A stretch of 64,000 bases of DNA, taken from NCBI GenBank assembly GCA_965194655.1, contig OZ239148.1:1-64000 (forward strand), given 5' to 3'. The stretch's first letter is position 1. Each line of letters opens with the position of its first letter. This stretch comes from Hahnella lacustris (GTDB lineage: Bacteria > Pseudomonadota > Gammaproteobacteria > Burkholderiales > Burkholderiaceae_A). The translations under genes and the position numbers were made by a program. Below are positions 33,507-43,134 of the stretch, piece by piece. The notes beneath the pieces were generated by a model. The model saw only the letters and a list, made by a program, of their open reading frames with translations, searched no databases and was not told the origin of the DNA.

Positions 33507-33800
33507 ATGGTGACATTCATGAGTAAGTCCGCGGCCTCCTTCATCATGACCGATGGGGTTGCACGTACGGTGATTGAGGCCTCGGGGTCCGAGTGGTCCG
33601 ATCAGGGGATCTGGAGGGTAGAAAGGCTCTCCGAGGTCTTGGCCACGCTCGAGCATCGGGCAGAGCAGTCGCGTCAGGAAGAGCGTGATGGCGGCTTGGC
33701 TCCTGGGGCAATCGCTTTTTATCAACGCCTCGCGCCAGTGATGGAGATGCTTCGTTTGGCTTTGGCAGATCAGAAGCCCGTTGTGTGGGAGCGTGGCTGA
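33507..33800 (+). CDS. Small protein of unknown function
   Basis: The 97-residue frame (or 93 residues from the second ATG at 33519) is preceded by GAGGAG ten bases before the first ATG. It reads like real protein: a balanced charged sequence with helices, e.g. RVERLSEVLATLEHRAEQSR and FYQRLAPVMEMLRLAL. It has no membrane segment or Cys motif and I recognise no family. It is divergent from the lipoprotein gene (24 bp) and converges on metH with a 12 bp gap. Being single and short, it could still be a chance frame. Confidence 0.5.
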   Translation: MVTFMSKSAASFIMTDGVARTVIEASGSEWSDQGIWRVERLSEVLATLEHRAEQSRQEERDGGLAPGAIAFYQRLAPVMEMLRLALADQKPVVWERG

Positions 33801-33812
33801 GCCACCCATCCC

Positions 33813-36800
33813 TTAAAGCAACGGTGCGAGTCGCCGTTTTGCCTCAGTGTCCGAGACGCCTGTTCGATGCGCGTACTCCTCGAGCTGATCGGTTCCAATC
33901 GGGCCAAGGTTAAAGTACTGAGCCTGCGGTCGCCAGAAATAAAAGCCGCTCACGGACGAGGCTGGAATCATGGCGAGACTCTCGGTCAGGCTGAGCCCCA
34001 CCTCGCCCGCATCGAGGAGCGCAAAGACGTCGGATTTGACGCTATGGTCGGGACAGGCGGGATAGCCCGGTGCAGGTCGAATGCCTTGGTAGCGTTCTTG
34101 AATGAGCGCCTCGGTGCTCAGCGATTCTTGGGCTGCATATCCCCAGAACTCGGTTCTCACGCGCAGGTGAAGCTGCTCTGCAAAGGCTTCCGCAAATCGA
34201 TCTGCGAGTGCCTTCACCATAATCGCGTTGTAGTCGTCTCCTGCCCGTTCGAAGTCTTGTGCGAGGCTCTCGGCCCCATGGACACCGACTGCAAAACACC
34301 CGACATAGTCTTTGAATCCAGACTCTAGAGGGCATACGGTGTCCGCGAGGGATTTGTTCGCTGTCCCTTCTGGCTTTTCGGTTTGTTGCCGAAGCCCAAT
34401 CCATTGGAGTACGGGCGTGGTGAGGTCTTCGTCCTGATAGAGCGTGATGTCCTCGGGGCCGGTCCGTCGGGCCGGAAGCAAAGCAAACACGGCATGCGCG
34501 ACGAGCCTGCGTTCGGTGAGCAAGCGCTTGAGAAGGGCCTGTGCATCTGCGAACACGGCTCGAGCCTGCTCGCCCACGACATCGTCGTTGAGGATGGCAG
34601 GATAGGGCCCCGCGAGATCCCATGTCTGAAAGAACGGGGTCCAGTCGATCAGGGGAACCAGTGCCTCCAGTGGCTGGGAGCGAATGATCTGACGCCCGAG
34701 TTGAAGGGGCCTCGGCGCATCTTCGGTGAATGCAACGGACTGTGCGTTCGATCGGGCTTTGCTCAGGCTGAGCATGGGCGAGGCCTGTCGAGCGGCGTGA
34801 CGAGCGCGAAGGGTGTCGTAATCGCCGCGATGTGCCTCGAGAAAGACCTTCTTTTGGAGCGCGTCACTGGTCAGCGACTGTGCGACAGGGACTGAACGAG
34901 AGGCATCAGGCACCCAGATGACGGGACCCGAGTAGTGCGGGGCGATCTTGACGGCGGTGTGGACCCTCGAGGTGGTTGCACCGCCAATGAGCAAGGGGAT
35001 CTGACGCGTGCGACACCATTCGTCGCGCTCCATTTCGCGGGCAACATGCGCCATCTCCTCGAGTGAGGGGGTGATCAAGCCGGAGAGTCCGATGAGATCA
35101 GCATGGTGCTCTTTCGCCGTCGCAAGGATCTGTTGCGCAGGGATCATCACGCCCATGTTGATGACATCAAAGTTATTGCACTGAAGCACCACAGAGACGA
35201 TGTTCTTGCCGATGTCGTGAACATCGCCCTTTACGGTAGCCAACACCATCTTGCCTCGAGCCTGAATCTGACCGCTGGCGGCCTGTTCGGCTTCAATGAA
35301 GGGCACCAGATGGGCGACGGCAGCCTTCATGACTCGAGCCGACTTCACCACCTGAGGAAGGAACATCTTGCCTTCGGCGAAGAGGTCTCCCACGACGTTC
35401 ATGCCGGACATGAGGGGGCCTTCGATGACCTCGATCGGTCGTCCACCGGCATCGCTGATGGCCTGCCGAACGGCCTCGGTGTCTTCAACGATGAACTCCG
35501 TGAGGCCGTGAATGAGCGCATGCTCAAGCCGCTTCTCAATGGGAAGCTGCCGCCAGGCGAGCTGCTCAACGGCTCGGGCTTCACCGCCTTGCAGGCGCGG
35601 GGCCAGAGCAATCATGCGTTCGGTCGCATCTGGGCGACGGTCGAGCACAATGTCCTCTACGTGTTCTCTGAGCTCGGGGTCGAGGTCTTCATACACACCG
35701 AGCTGGCCTGCGTTGACAATGCCCATGGTGAGACCGGCACGCACGGCGTGATAGAGGAACACCGTATGAATCGCTTCACGCGCTCGATCGTTTCCTCTGA
35801 AGGAGAAGCTCACGTTTGAGACACCGCCGGAGATTCGAGCGTGAGGAAGGTGCTCCCGTATCCAACGCGTTGCCTCAATAAAGTCGATGGCGTAGCGGTT
35901 ATGCGCCTCGATGCCAGTGGCGATGGCAAAAATATTGGGGTCGAAAATGATGTCTTCTGGCGCAAACTGGACCACGTTTGTGAGGAGGTCGTAGGCTCGC
36001 TGACAGATGGATTGACGGCGCTCAAGGGTGTCGGCCTGCCCTGCCTCGTCAAATGCCATGACCACCGCGGCAGCGCCGTATCGCTTGCAAAGCCTTGCCT
36101 GGCGCAGAAACTCAGCTTCCCCCTCTTTCAGGGAGATGGAATTGACGATGGCCTTGCCTTGAACGCATTTGAGGCCCGCTTCGATCACCTCCCATTTAGA
36201 GGAGTCGATCATGATCGGAACGCGTGAGATATCGGGCTCTGAGGCAATCAGGTTCAGGAACCGGGTCATGGCGGCTTTGGAGTCCAGCATGGCCTCGTCC
36301 ATGTTGACGTCAATGACCTGGGCTCCGTTTTCAACCTGTTGTCGAGCGACCGCTACGGCCTGTTCGAAGTCGCCATTCAGGATGAGCTTGGCGAACTGAC
36401 GCGATCCGGTGACATTGGTTCGTTCTCCCACATTCACGAAGAACGAGTCTTCATCGAGGTTGAAGGGCTCCAAACCAGAGAGCCGGGTCTTGACGGCTGG
36501 GCTGGGGATGTCCCTTGGGCTGAGTTCGGCGACGGCTTGAGCGATGGCACGAATGTGGTCGGGCGTGGTGCCGCAGCAGCCCCCCACCACGTTGACCCAG
36601 CCGAGTTCGGCAAATTCCTTCAAGAGCCCTGAGGTGATTGGCGGTGTCTCATCAAATCCAGTGGGAGCCATCGGGTTCGGAAGGCCAGCATTGGGGTAGA
36701 TGCAGATGGCGGTGTCGGCGAGCTTGGAGAGTTCCTGTACGTAGGGCCGCATGAGTGCGGCACCCATGGCGCAGTTGAGCCCGATGGTGATGGGTTTGGC

Positions 36801-37571
36801 ATGCCGGACACTGTTCCAGAAGGCCTCAACGGTTTGGCCGCTGAGCACGCGCCCGGATGCGTCTGTGACGGTGCCAGAGATCATGACTGGCCAGCGTTGC
36901 TGTCGTCGCTCAAAGACCTCGTCACAGGCAAAGAGTGCTGCCTTGGCATTCAGCGTGTCGAAGATGGTCTCTACCAGCAGAAGATCGACTCCACCGTCGA
37001 GCAGGGCTTCGATCTGCTCGCCATAGGCCGAGACCAGCTCATCGAAGTTCACATTTCTAGCGCCCGGGTCATTGACATCTGGGGAGATGGATGCGGTTCG
37101 AGGAGTGGGTCCGATGGCACCGGCCACCCAGCGCGGGTGCTCGGGCGTGGAGACCGCATCCCGAGCAGCGCAGGCCAGCCGGGCGGAGGCTAGGTTCATG
37201 GACCGTGTGAGTGCCTCAAGGCCATAGTCGGCCTGTGCAATCTGGGTGGCTCCAAAGGTGTTGGTCTCAATAAAATCCGCACCCGCGGCAAGGTATTGCG
37301 AGTGAATGGACTCAATGGCAGAGGGCTGCGTGAGCGAGAGGAGCTCATTGTTGCCCTTGACCTCGATGCCCCTGCCCAGAGCCTTTTCCAGCGACATCAG
37401 ATCGGGGCCTGTGAGCGCCACTGCGTGCTCGCCTGAAGTCCCTCGGTAATGATCCTCGGTGAATCCAAGCTGCTGGATCATCGTGCCCATAGCTCCATCG
37501 ATCACCAGGATTCGGTGACGAAGTGCGCGGGTAATCGCTTCGAAGCTGGGGGAGAGGGCGAGTGTGGTCAA
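33813..37571 (-). CDS. metH: Methionine synthase, B12-dependent
   Basis: MetH methylates homocysteine using methyl-tetrahydrofolate through cobalamin. The 1252-residue protein has all four modules: homocysteine binding (Zn ligands Cys267 in GLNCAMG and Cys332-Cys333 in GGCCGTT), pterin binding (about 355-615, NVGERTNVTGSRQF), B12 binding with the lower-axial His785 in GDVHDIGKN, and the C-terminal reactivation domain (about 920-1245, ending near RPAPGYPACPDH). Length is slightly above E. coli MetH (1227). It follows the MBL gene by 8 bp, leaving no room for a cobalamin riboswitch. metX and metW are elsewhere in the window. Confidence 0.98.
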   Translation of the reverse strand: MTTLALSPSFEAITRALRHRILVIDGAMGTMIQQLGFTEDHYRGTSGEHAVALTGPDLMSLEKALGRGIEVKGNNELLSLTQPSAIESIHSQYLAAGADFIETNTFGATQIAQADYGLEALTRSMNLASARLACAARDAVSTPEHPRWVAGAIGPTPRTASISPDVNDPGARNVNFDELVSAYGEQIEALLDGGVDLLLVETIFDTLNAKAALFACDEVFERRQQRWPVMISGTVTDASGRVLSGQTVEAFWNSVRHAKPITIGLNCAMGAALMRPYVQELSKLADTAICIYPNAGLPNPMAPTGFDETPPITSGLLKEFAELGWVNVVGGCCGTTPDHIRAIAQAVAELSPRDIPSPAVKTRLSGLEPFNLDEDSFFVNVGERTNVTGSRQFAKLILNGDFEQAVAVARQQVENGAQVIDVNMDEAMLDSKAAMTRFLNLIASEPDISRVPIMIDSSKWEVIEAGLKCVQGKAIVNSISLKEGEAEFLRQARLCKRYGAAAVVMAFDEAGQADTLERRQSICQRAYDLLTNVVQFAPEDIIFDPNIFAIATGIEAHNRYAIDFIEATRWIREHLPHARISGGVSNVSFSFRGNDRAREAIHTVFLYHAVRAGLTMGIVNAGQLGVYEDLDPELREHVEDIVLDRRPDATERMIALAPRLQGGEARAVEQLAWRQLPIEKRLEHALIHGLTEFIVEDTEAVRQAISDAGGRPIEVIEGPLMSGMNVVGDLFAEGKMFLPQVVKSARVMKAAVAHLVPFIEAEQAASGQIQARGKMVLATVKGDVHDIGKNIVSVVLQCNNFDVINMGVMIPAQQILATAKEHHADLIGLSGLITPSLEEMAHVAREMERDEWCRTRQIPLLIGGATTSRVHTAVKIAPHYSGPVIWVPDASRSVPVAQSLTSDALQKKVFLEAHRGDYDTLRARHAARQASPMLSLSKARSNAQSVAFTEDAPRPLQLGRQIIRSQPLEALVPLIDWTPFFQTWDLAGPYPAILNDDVVGEQARAVFADAQALLKRLLTERRLVAHAVFALLPARRTGPEDITLYQDEDLTTPVLQWIGLRQQTEKPEGTANKSLADTVCPLESGFKDYVGCFAVGVHGAESLAQDFERAGDDYNAIMVKALADRFAEAFAEQLHLRVRTEFWGYAAQESLSTEALIQERYQGIRPAPGYPACPDHSVKSDVFALLDAGEVGLSLTESLAMIPASSVSGFYFWRPQAQYFNLGPIGTDQLEEYAHRTGVSDTEAKRRLAPLL

Positions 37572-37579
37572 GCGCTCGA

Positions 37580-38524
37580 TTATAGTCGGTCAAGCCAGCA
37601 GACCAGGCCATCCGCATTGAGCCTCAGGTCAAGGCCAATCAAGTCTTCGAGTGCCTCGTCTGAGAGGTCCAGTCCATGGGCCCGAGCCGCCTGAAAGAGC
37701 AGACTGCGGAGCTCCTCTTGGATGGCTCTCGAACGGTCCTCACCCCGATACCCATTTCTCTGGGCGATCACGGCATAGTCATCGACCTGCCTCAATAGGA
37801 CCTCGCCCACGGCTCGGACCTGTGTCAGCTGTGAGTAGTGGGTGAGATAGACGGCGGGTGCGTCACTGTTCATGACCCTGCGAATGGAGGCTTGATGAGC
37901 CGGTGGGTCAAATTGGCTGGGTGAGGCGCTGACCAATGCAAAGGGCCCTGCGGCGGTATCGAGCTCACGGTAGGAGATGCCGTAGGTGTCTCCAGTGAAG
38001 ATGCCTTTGGTCTTTTGATCCTGAATAAAGACATGGTGACGAGCGTGGCCAGGAGCATCCCAGAACTCAAGGACACGCCCAGCGAGGCGAACCTGCATGC
38101 CTTCGGGTGTCTCAATGATTCGGCTCGGGTCGATGGGAAGTGGCTCACCATACTCTCGCTCAGCCATGTCCTTTCCGTAGACCTCGACCACTGCGGCCCA
38201 GAGGCGCTCAGGGGAGATCATGTGGGGCGCACCCCGGGGATGGACAGTGAGTTGGGCGTTGGGGCAGAGCTGCATGAGACGCCCGGCTCCGCCGGCATGA
38301 TCGAGATGGACGTGTGTCAGTACCACGTAGTCCACTGCCTCAGGGCCGAGCCCCAGATCGGCGAGGGCCTGCATGACGTGAGTGGCGGCATGCTGGGTGG
38401 CAGTATCGATAATCGCCACCCGCCCTTGTTCCACGATGAGATGAATGGCGTCGAATCTGGGACGGATGTATCCCGAATCGATCACAAAAATGCCCTCACC
38501 GAAGGATTTCAGATTGGAATTCAT
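37580..38524 (-). CDS. MBL-fold metallo-hydrolase
   Basis: This is a metallo-beta-lactamase fold hydrolase of 314 residues. The metal-binding motif is THVHLDHAGG (His71, His73, Asp75, His76), followed by a later His in APGHARHH and Asp in FTGDTYG. The substrate is unknown; the fold covers glyoxalase II, lactonases, sulfur dioxygenases and others. It lies in line with aceK, a GMC oxidoreductase and metH, with gaps of 9 and 8 bp, and so is probably co-transcribed with them. Confidence 0.88.
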   Translation of the reverse strand: MNSNLKSFGEGIFVIDSGYIRPRFDAIHLIVEQGRVAIIDTATQHAATHVMQALADLGLGPEAVDYVVLTHVHLDHAGGAGRLMQLCPNAQLTVHPRGAPHMISPERLWAAVVEVYGKDMAEREYGEPLPIDPSRIIETPEGMQVRLAGRVLEFWDAPGHARHHVFIQDQKTKGIFTGDTYGISYRELDTAAGPFALVSASPSQFDPPAHQASIRRVMNSDAPAVYLTHYSQLTQVRAVGEVLLRQVDDYAVIAQRNGYRGEDRSRAIQEELRSLLFQAARAHGLDLSDEALEDLIGLDLRLNADGLVCWLDRL

Positions 38525-38533
38525 ATGAAAGTC

Positions 38534-40192
38534 CTAAAGCCCGAGGTCCTGGTGCATCGATCGAGCCGCGCGTTCTGCCATCAGCATGACCGGCGCATTG
38601 GTGTTGCCGGAGGTGATGGTGGGCATGGCAGAGGCATCGACGACGCGGAGATTCTGGATTCCACGAAAGCGAAGGTCGGTATCAAGGACGGCCTGTTCGT
38701 GTCCATTTTGTCCCATGGCACAGGTGCCAACGGGGTGAAAAATGGTGGTGCCTAGGTCTCGGGCGGAATCGATGAGATCGGACTCCGAGATGCGATCGGG
38801 ACCGGGAAGGAGTTCCTCTGGGCAGAATGGCGCAAGGGCAGGCATACGCATGATCTCTCGGGTTTTACGCAAACCCGCAAGTGCCACCTGAAGGTCTTCC
38901 TCGGTGCTGAGGTAACGGCAGTCAATTTTGGGGGGCTTGAGTGGATCTGCACTCTGAATCTGAACCTGGCCCCGAGAACTCGGCCTGAGGTTGCATACGG
39001 AGGGTGTGATCGCACCGAAAGGGTGGAGGGGCTCTCCAAATTTCGGCAGGGAGAGTGGCTGAAGGTGCCACTCGAGATTGGCACTCGCCTGACCGGGATC
39101 ACTCTTGGCAAAGGCTCCCAGGGTGGAGGGCGGCATGGTCATGGGGCCTGTTCGAAAGAGGAGATACTGCAGTCCCATCCCCAGGCGGGTAAATGGATTT
39201 CGGTAGAGGGTATTGACTGTGGGCACTCCAGAGATGCGATAGACCGTTCGGATCTGGAGATGGTCTTGGAGGTTGCGGCCCACGCCTTCAGATTGCAGCC
39301 GAAGGGGGATCTGATGGTCTGCCAGCCATTGCGCTGGACCGACACCTGAGGCCTGCAGCAGATGTGGGCTTGAGATCGCTCCGGCGGAGAGAACGACCTG
39401 CTCACGGGCCTGGATGGTGATCGATCTGCCCCCTCGCAGGACCTCCACACCTGTGGCTCGAAGGGCAGCCCCCCTCCATGCGGTCGGAGTGTTGGGCTGC
39501 TGCAATGGCGCTTGGTCATCGAGAATCAGCTTGGTGACCTGCGCGTGGGTCATGACGGTGAGGTTGGCTCGATGACGAATCGGGTGAAGAAAAGCATCGG
39601 CCATGGACCATCGACGTCCGCGCCGCTGGGTGACATGAAAGTAGGCACTGCCAGCGTTATCTCCTCGGTTGAATTCCTCAATGGGCGCAATGCCGGCCTG
39701 CTGCGCAGCCATCTGCCAGGCGTCGAGAATCTTCCAGCGCACACGTGCGGACTCCACCCGCATCTCACCGCTCGCGCCATGCCATTCATTCGCGCCGCCA
39801 AAGAAATCCTCGAGTGACTTGTAGATCGAGAGCGTCTCCTCGGACCATTTCCACCGCGGGTCTGAGGTGGCTTCTGCCCATCGATCGTAGTCACTGGCCT
39901 GACCGCGCATGTAGATCATGGCGTTGATGGAGGAGCATCCACCGAGCACTTTCCCTCGCGCGTAATGGATGCTTCGGCCGCGCAGGCCCGGATCTGGCGC
40001 CGTTTGAAAGCACCAGTCTGTCCGGGGGTTGGCAATGGTAAAGAGGTATCCCACTGGAATTTTGATCCAGTGCCAGTCATCCTCACCGCCCGCCTCAATC
40101 AGCAGCACTCGGTGACGGGGGTTGGCACTCAGCCGATTCGCCAGCAGGCAGCCTGCACTTCCCGCCCCGACAATGACGCTATCGAACTCCAT
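38534..40192 (-). CDS. GMC-family FAD-dependent oxidoreductase
   Basis: This flavoprotein oxidises an alcohol (choline dehydrogenase / alcohol dehydrogenase AlkJ-like family). From the ATG at 40192 it has 552 residues with the FAD motif DSVIVGAGSAGCLLANRL, the GMC signature GRGKVLGG-type segment (YARGKVLGGCSSINAMIYMRG), the second GMC signature GAISSPHLLQASGVGP and the C-terminal HPVGTCAMG with the catalytic His and NTNAPVMLMAERA. The first 19 residues of the longer frame (from 40249) are rejected. It overlaps the aceK end by 14 bp. The alcohol substrate is unknown. Confidence 0.9.
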   Translation of the reverse strand: MEFDSVIVGAGSAGCLLANRLSANPRHRVLLIEAGGEDDWHWIKIPVGYLFTIANPRTDWCFQTAPDPGLRGRSIHYARGKVLGGCSSINAMIYMRGQASDYDRWAEATSDPRWKWSEETLSIYKSLEDFFGGANEWHGASGEMRVESARVRWKILDAWQMAAQQAGIAPIEEFNRGDNAGSAYFHVTQRRGRRWSMADAFLHPIRHRANLTVMTHAQVTKLILDDQAPLQQPNTPTAWRGAALRATGVEVLRGGRSITIQAREQVVLSAGAISSPHLLQASGVGPAQWLADHQIPLRLQSEGVGRNLQDHLQIRTVYRISGVPTVNTLYRNPFTRLGMGLQYLLFRTGPMTMPPSTLGAFAKSDPGQASANLEWHLQPLSLPKFGEPLHPFGAITPSVCNLRPSSRGQVQIQSADPLKPPKIDCRYLSTEEDLQVALAGLRKTREIMRMPALAPFCPEELLPGPDRISESDLIDSARDLGTTIFHPVGTCAMGQNGHEQAVLDTDLRFRGIQNLRVVDASAMPTITSGNTNAPVMLMAERAARSMHQDLGL

Positions 40193-41921
40193 GAAGATCT
40201 GGCCGGTTCTGAAATCGAAGTTCCTCAGGATAAGGGAAGACATCGTCAAGCAGGCCTTTTTCGATGCGCTTTTTCTGATCGGCCCAGGTCTGATGATCCA
40301 GCAGATCGGCGTGGTACTTCATGAAGGGTGCTCTCAGTCGTGGCTGCCCAAGCAGAAAGGTTTCGAATTCTTCCGGAAAGACATCATTCGGGCCGATGGT
40401 GTACCACGGCTCACTGGCCATCTCATCCTCGGGCGTGCGAGGCGGAGGAATTTTCCGAAAGTGGCACTCTGTCATGTACTGGATTTCATCGTAGTCGTAG
40501 AACACCACCCGACGGTGTCGCGTCATGCCAAAGTTTTTGTAGAGCATGTCGCCGGGGAAAATATTGGCCGCCATGAGCTGCCGTATGGCGTCTCCATACT
40601 CTCTAACAGCATGCTCCGTTTCCTGCTCTGTGGCATGTTCAAGATAGAGGTTGAGGGGCACCATGCGCCTCTCAATATAGACATGCCGGATGATGATGCG
40701 CTTGTCTTCGATGACCACCATACTGGGCGCCATGTCTTGTAGCCGCTCCAGCAGTGAAGGGTCGAACCGATCAAGAGGGAAGTCGACGTTGGAGTACTCC
40801 CAGGTGTCTGCCATGCGTCCAGCCCGATCATGCAGTTTCACCAGCTGATACTTGCTGACAATGTGCTCTCGGCTCACATCCTTTGCACGCTTGTCCTTGA
40901 TGACCTTAAAGACGTAGGGGTAAGACGGAAGGGTAAAGACCAGCATGACCAGACCTTCAATCCCTGCCGCTAGGCAGAACTGGTCGTTGGAGTGTCGCAG
41001 ATGATGGAGATAGTCCCGATAAAAGAGGGTCTTGCCCTGCTTTTGAAGGCCCAGCATGGTGTAGAGCTCGCTCTTGGGCTTATTGGGCATGATCGAACGA
41101 AGGAATTGGACATAGGCTGAGGGCACTTCCATGTCCACCATGAAGTAGGCGCGCGCGAAGGAAAAGAGCACGGAAATCTGTTCGGGGTCGAACATGACGG
41201 TGTCGATGCGAAGCCGCCCTGCTCGCGACCGAAGAATGGGCGCTGCAAATCCAATGGGCTCACCATCGTTCATGATTCGGCCAATGAGGTAAGCCCCCTT
41301 GTTGCGGTAGAACAGAGCGCGCAACACATGAATCTGCAGGTCGCTACTGGCATTGAAGGGCCGCGCCAGATCTTTGCAGGCCGCCTTGAGAACGAATCGA
41401 AGGTCTCGGTCAATGTCTTCCCATGGGCAGGCCATGCCGAGATCCACGGCAATGTCGTGTAGGCAGCCTCGAATGCCTCTGGTATGAGGATAGTAGATTC
41501 GGTAGGACGGGGGGTCGCTGTCGAGGTAGTCGGTTGAGACGGCCGGCCGGACAAAGAGCGTCTCATTGTGGATGTAGGCCTTTGAGAGCAGCCGAGTCGT
41601 GACGGAATTGAAAAAGGTCTCAGCAAGCTCCGGCTGACGATGGTCGGTCAACAGCATGATGTAGGCGCGCTTGACCTCAGCCCAGATCTGCTCATCCGAG
41701 ATCGACTCAGAAAAGAGGCTGGTCAGTCGATCGCAGGCCTCGCGCACGCGCTGGTCATAGAACGCGATACGCTCTCGCGCCAGGCCTCGGATGGCTTGAA
41801 AATCACCGGATTCGAATCGTGATTTGGCCTGTTGGGCGTTGTAGCGAAAGAGGCCGTAGTGTCGATCGAAGCCTTCGAGAACCACCCGCGCGATGGCATG
41901 TGCTGGACCGGGGGTATTCAT
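40179..41921 (-). CDS. aceK: Isocitrate dehydrogenase kinase/phosphatase
   Basis: AceK phosphorylates and dephosphorylates isocitrate dehydrogenase to divert carbon into the glyoxylate bypass. The 580-residue protein has the AceK regulatory half and the kinase-like half with GLQKQGKTLFYRD, SNDQFCLAAGIEGLVMLVFTL, FKVIKD and VFYDYDEIQYM. Length agrees with the family (about 580-600). AAAGGAG precedes the ATG by 4 bases. It follows rodA by 22 bp. Isocitrate lyase and malate synthase genes are not seen here, so the bypass itself is inferred. Confidence 0.96.
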   Translation of the reverse strand: MNTPGPAHAIARVVLEGFDRHYGLFRYNAQQAKSRFESGDFQAIRGLARERIAFYDQRVREACDRLTSLFSESISDEQIWAEVKRAYIMLLTDHRQPELAETFFNSVTTRLLSKAYIHNETLFVRPAVSTDYLDSDPPSYRIYYPHTRGIRGCLHDIAVDLGMACPWEDIDRDLRFVLKAACKDLARPFNASSDLQIHVLRALFYRNKGAYLIGRIMNDGEPIGFAAPILRSRAGRLRIDTVMFDPEQISVLFSFARAYFMVDMEVPSAYVQFLRSIMPNKPKSELYTMLGLQKQGKTLFYRDYLHHLRHSNDQFCLAAGIEGLVMLVFTLPSYPYVFKVIKDKRAKDVSREHIVSKYQLVKLHDRAGRMADTWEYSNVDFPLDRFDPSLLERLQDMAPSMVVIEDKRIIIRHVYIERRMVPLNLYLEHATEQETEHAVREYGDAIRQLMAANIFPGDMLYKNFGMTRHRRVVFYDYDEIQYMTECHFRKIPPPRTPEDEMASEPWYTIGPNDVFPEEFETFLLGQPRLRAPFMKYHADLLDHQTWADQKKRIEKGLLDDVFPYPEELRFQNRPDLHGVR

Positions 41922-41943
41922 GAGACTCCTTTCTGTCAGGGGC

Positions 41944-43134
41944 CTAGCGTTGTAAAGAGAAGCCCTGTGTCACGCGTGAGCGGTCACGTGCAATGCTAAA
42001 AATCAGACCAATGCCTACGCCCAGCGTCACCATGGCGGTTCCGCCGTAGGACATAAAGGGCAGAGGAACCCCAACGACCGGCAGCACGCCCACGACCATG
42101 CCTAGGTTAACGAATGCATAGGTAAAGATGACCAGCGAGAGGCTGCCCGCGAGGAGCCTGCTAAAGAGAGTCGGCGCGCCAATCGCGATCCAGAGCCCGC
42201 GACCAATGAGGCCCAAGTAAAGGGCCACCAGTAAGAGTGCTCCGAGGAAACCGAATTCCTCAGCATAGCCAGCGAAAACGAAGTCAGTCGCTCGCTCGGG
42301 AATGAATTCAAGCTGGGTCTGAGTGCCCTGTAGCCAGCCCTTGCCCACTAGCCCTCCAGAGCCGACTGCGATCATGGATTGGAGGATGTGGAATCCCTTG
42401 CCCAGAGGGTCCCGCATCGGATCCAGCAGGGTGCAGACGCGCTGCCGTTGGTACTCGCGAAATCCGGGCCACTCCACACCTGCAGCACAGGCTGCATCGC
42501 CAAAGCTCACGAGCAGGGCAATGGCCAGAAGCAGTGCACCCGTGACCCAGAGAATCAACTTCCAAGGCAGACCTGCGAGATACAGAACAAACACGCCTGA
42601 CCCCAACACCAGGATCGAGGTGCCTAAGTCGGGCTGCTTGAGAATCAGAATCACCGGAAAGGCGAGCAGCCCGAGCGCAATGGCCCATCCCCCCCAGGTC
42701 TTGAGCCCCTCCTGTTTGTGCACGAACCAGGCCAGCATCAGAGGCATCGCAATCTTCATGATCTCGGAGGGCTGAATCCGTGCGATGCCAATGTCGAGCC
42801 ATCGAGTGGCCCCCTTCGCCGTGAACCCAAAGAGCTCCACCAGAATCAGCAGCATTAGCCCGAAGCTGTAGAGCGGAATGGCCACGCGTTGAATCTGGAC
42901 CGAGGGAAGCTGAGAGAGCACAACCATGATGACGACCGCCATGCCGAGGTTGCGCAGGTGGCTGACAAACCGCTCCGGATCGTCATGGCTTGCGCTGTAG
43001 ACCGAGAAGAGGCTCACCATGATGATGCCCATCATGATCCAGAAAAGGGGCTGATCCAGGCTCTCAAACTTCGTCTTGAACCAATAACCCACCATGCGCC
43101 ATCCCGTCTGAGCCCGTCTTTGGCTGCTGTTCAT
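41944..43134 (-). CDS. rodA: Peptidoglycan glycosyltransferase RodA (MrdB)
   Basis: RodA is the SEDS-family glycosyltransferase of the cell elongation machine. The 396-residue protein has about ten membrane helices and SEDS motifs including GATRWLDIGIARIQPSEIMK, LQSMIAVGSGGLVGKGW, IPERATDFVFA and VPLPFMSYGGTA. The start overlaps the mrdA stop as ATGA, matching its partner PBP2. It is the last of the elongation genes before aceK. Confidence 0.96.
   Translation of the reverse strand: MNSSQRRAQTGWRMVGYWFKTKFESLDQPLFWIMMGIIMVSLFSVYSASHDDPERFVSHLRNLGMAVVIMVVLSQLPSVQIQRVAIPLYSFGLMLLILVELFGFTAKGATRWLDIGIARIQPSEIMKIAMPLMLAWFVHKQEGLKTWGGWAIALGLLAFPVILILKQPDLGTSILVLGSGVFVLYLAGLPWKLILWVTGALLLAIALLVSFGDAACAAGVEWPGFREYQRQRVCTLLDPMRDPLGKGFHILQSMIAVGSGGLVGKGWLQGTQTQLEFIPERATDFVFAGYAEEFGFLGALLLVALYLGLIGRGLWIAIGAPTLFSRLLAGSLSLVIFTYAFVNLGMVVGVLPVVGVPLPFMSYGGTAMVTLGVGIGLIFSIARDRSRVTQGFSLQR

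Noticed and set aside
35103..35819. 238-residue frame opposite metH
   Set aside because: Long only because of codon bias in metH; no start signal or family features.
37572..37579. Cobalamin or SAM riboswitch before metH
   Set aside because: Only 8 bp separate metH from the upstream gene, far too little for a riboswitch.
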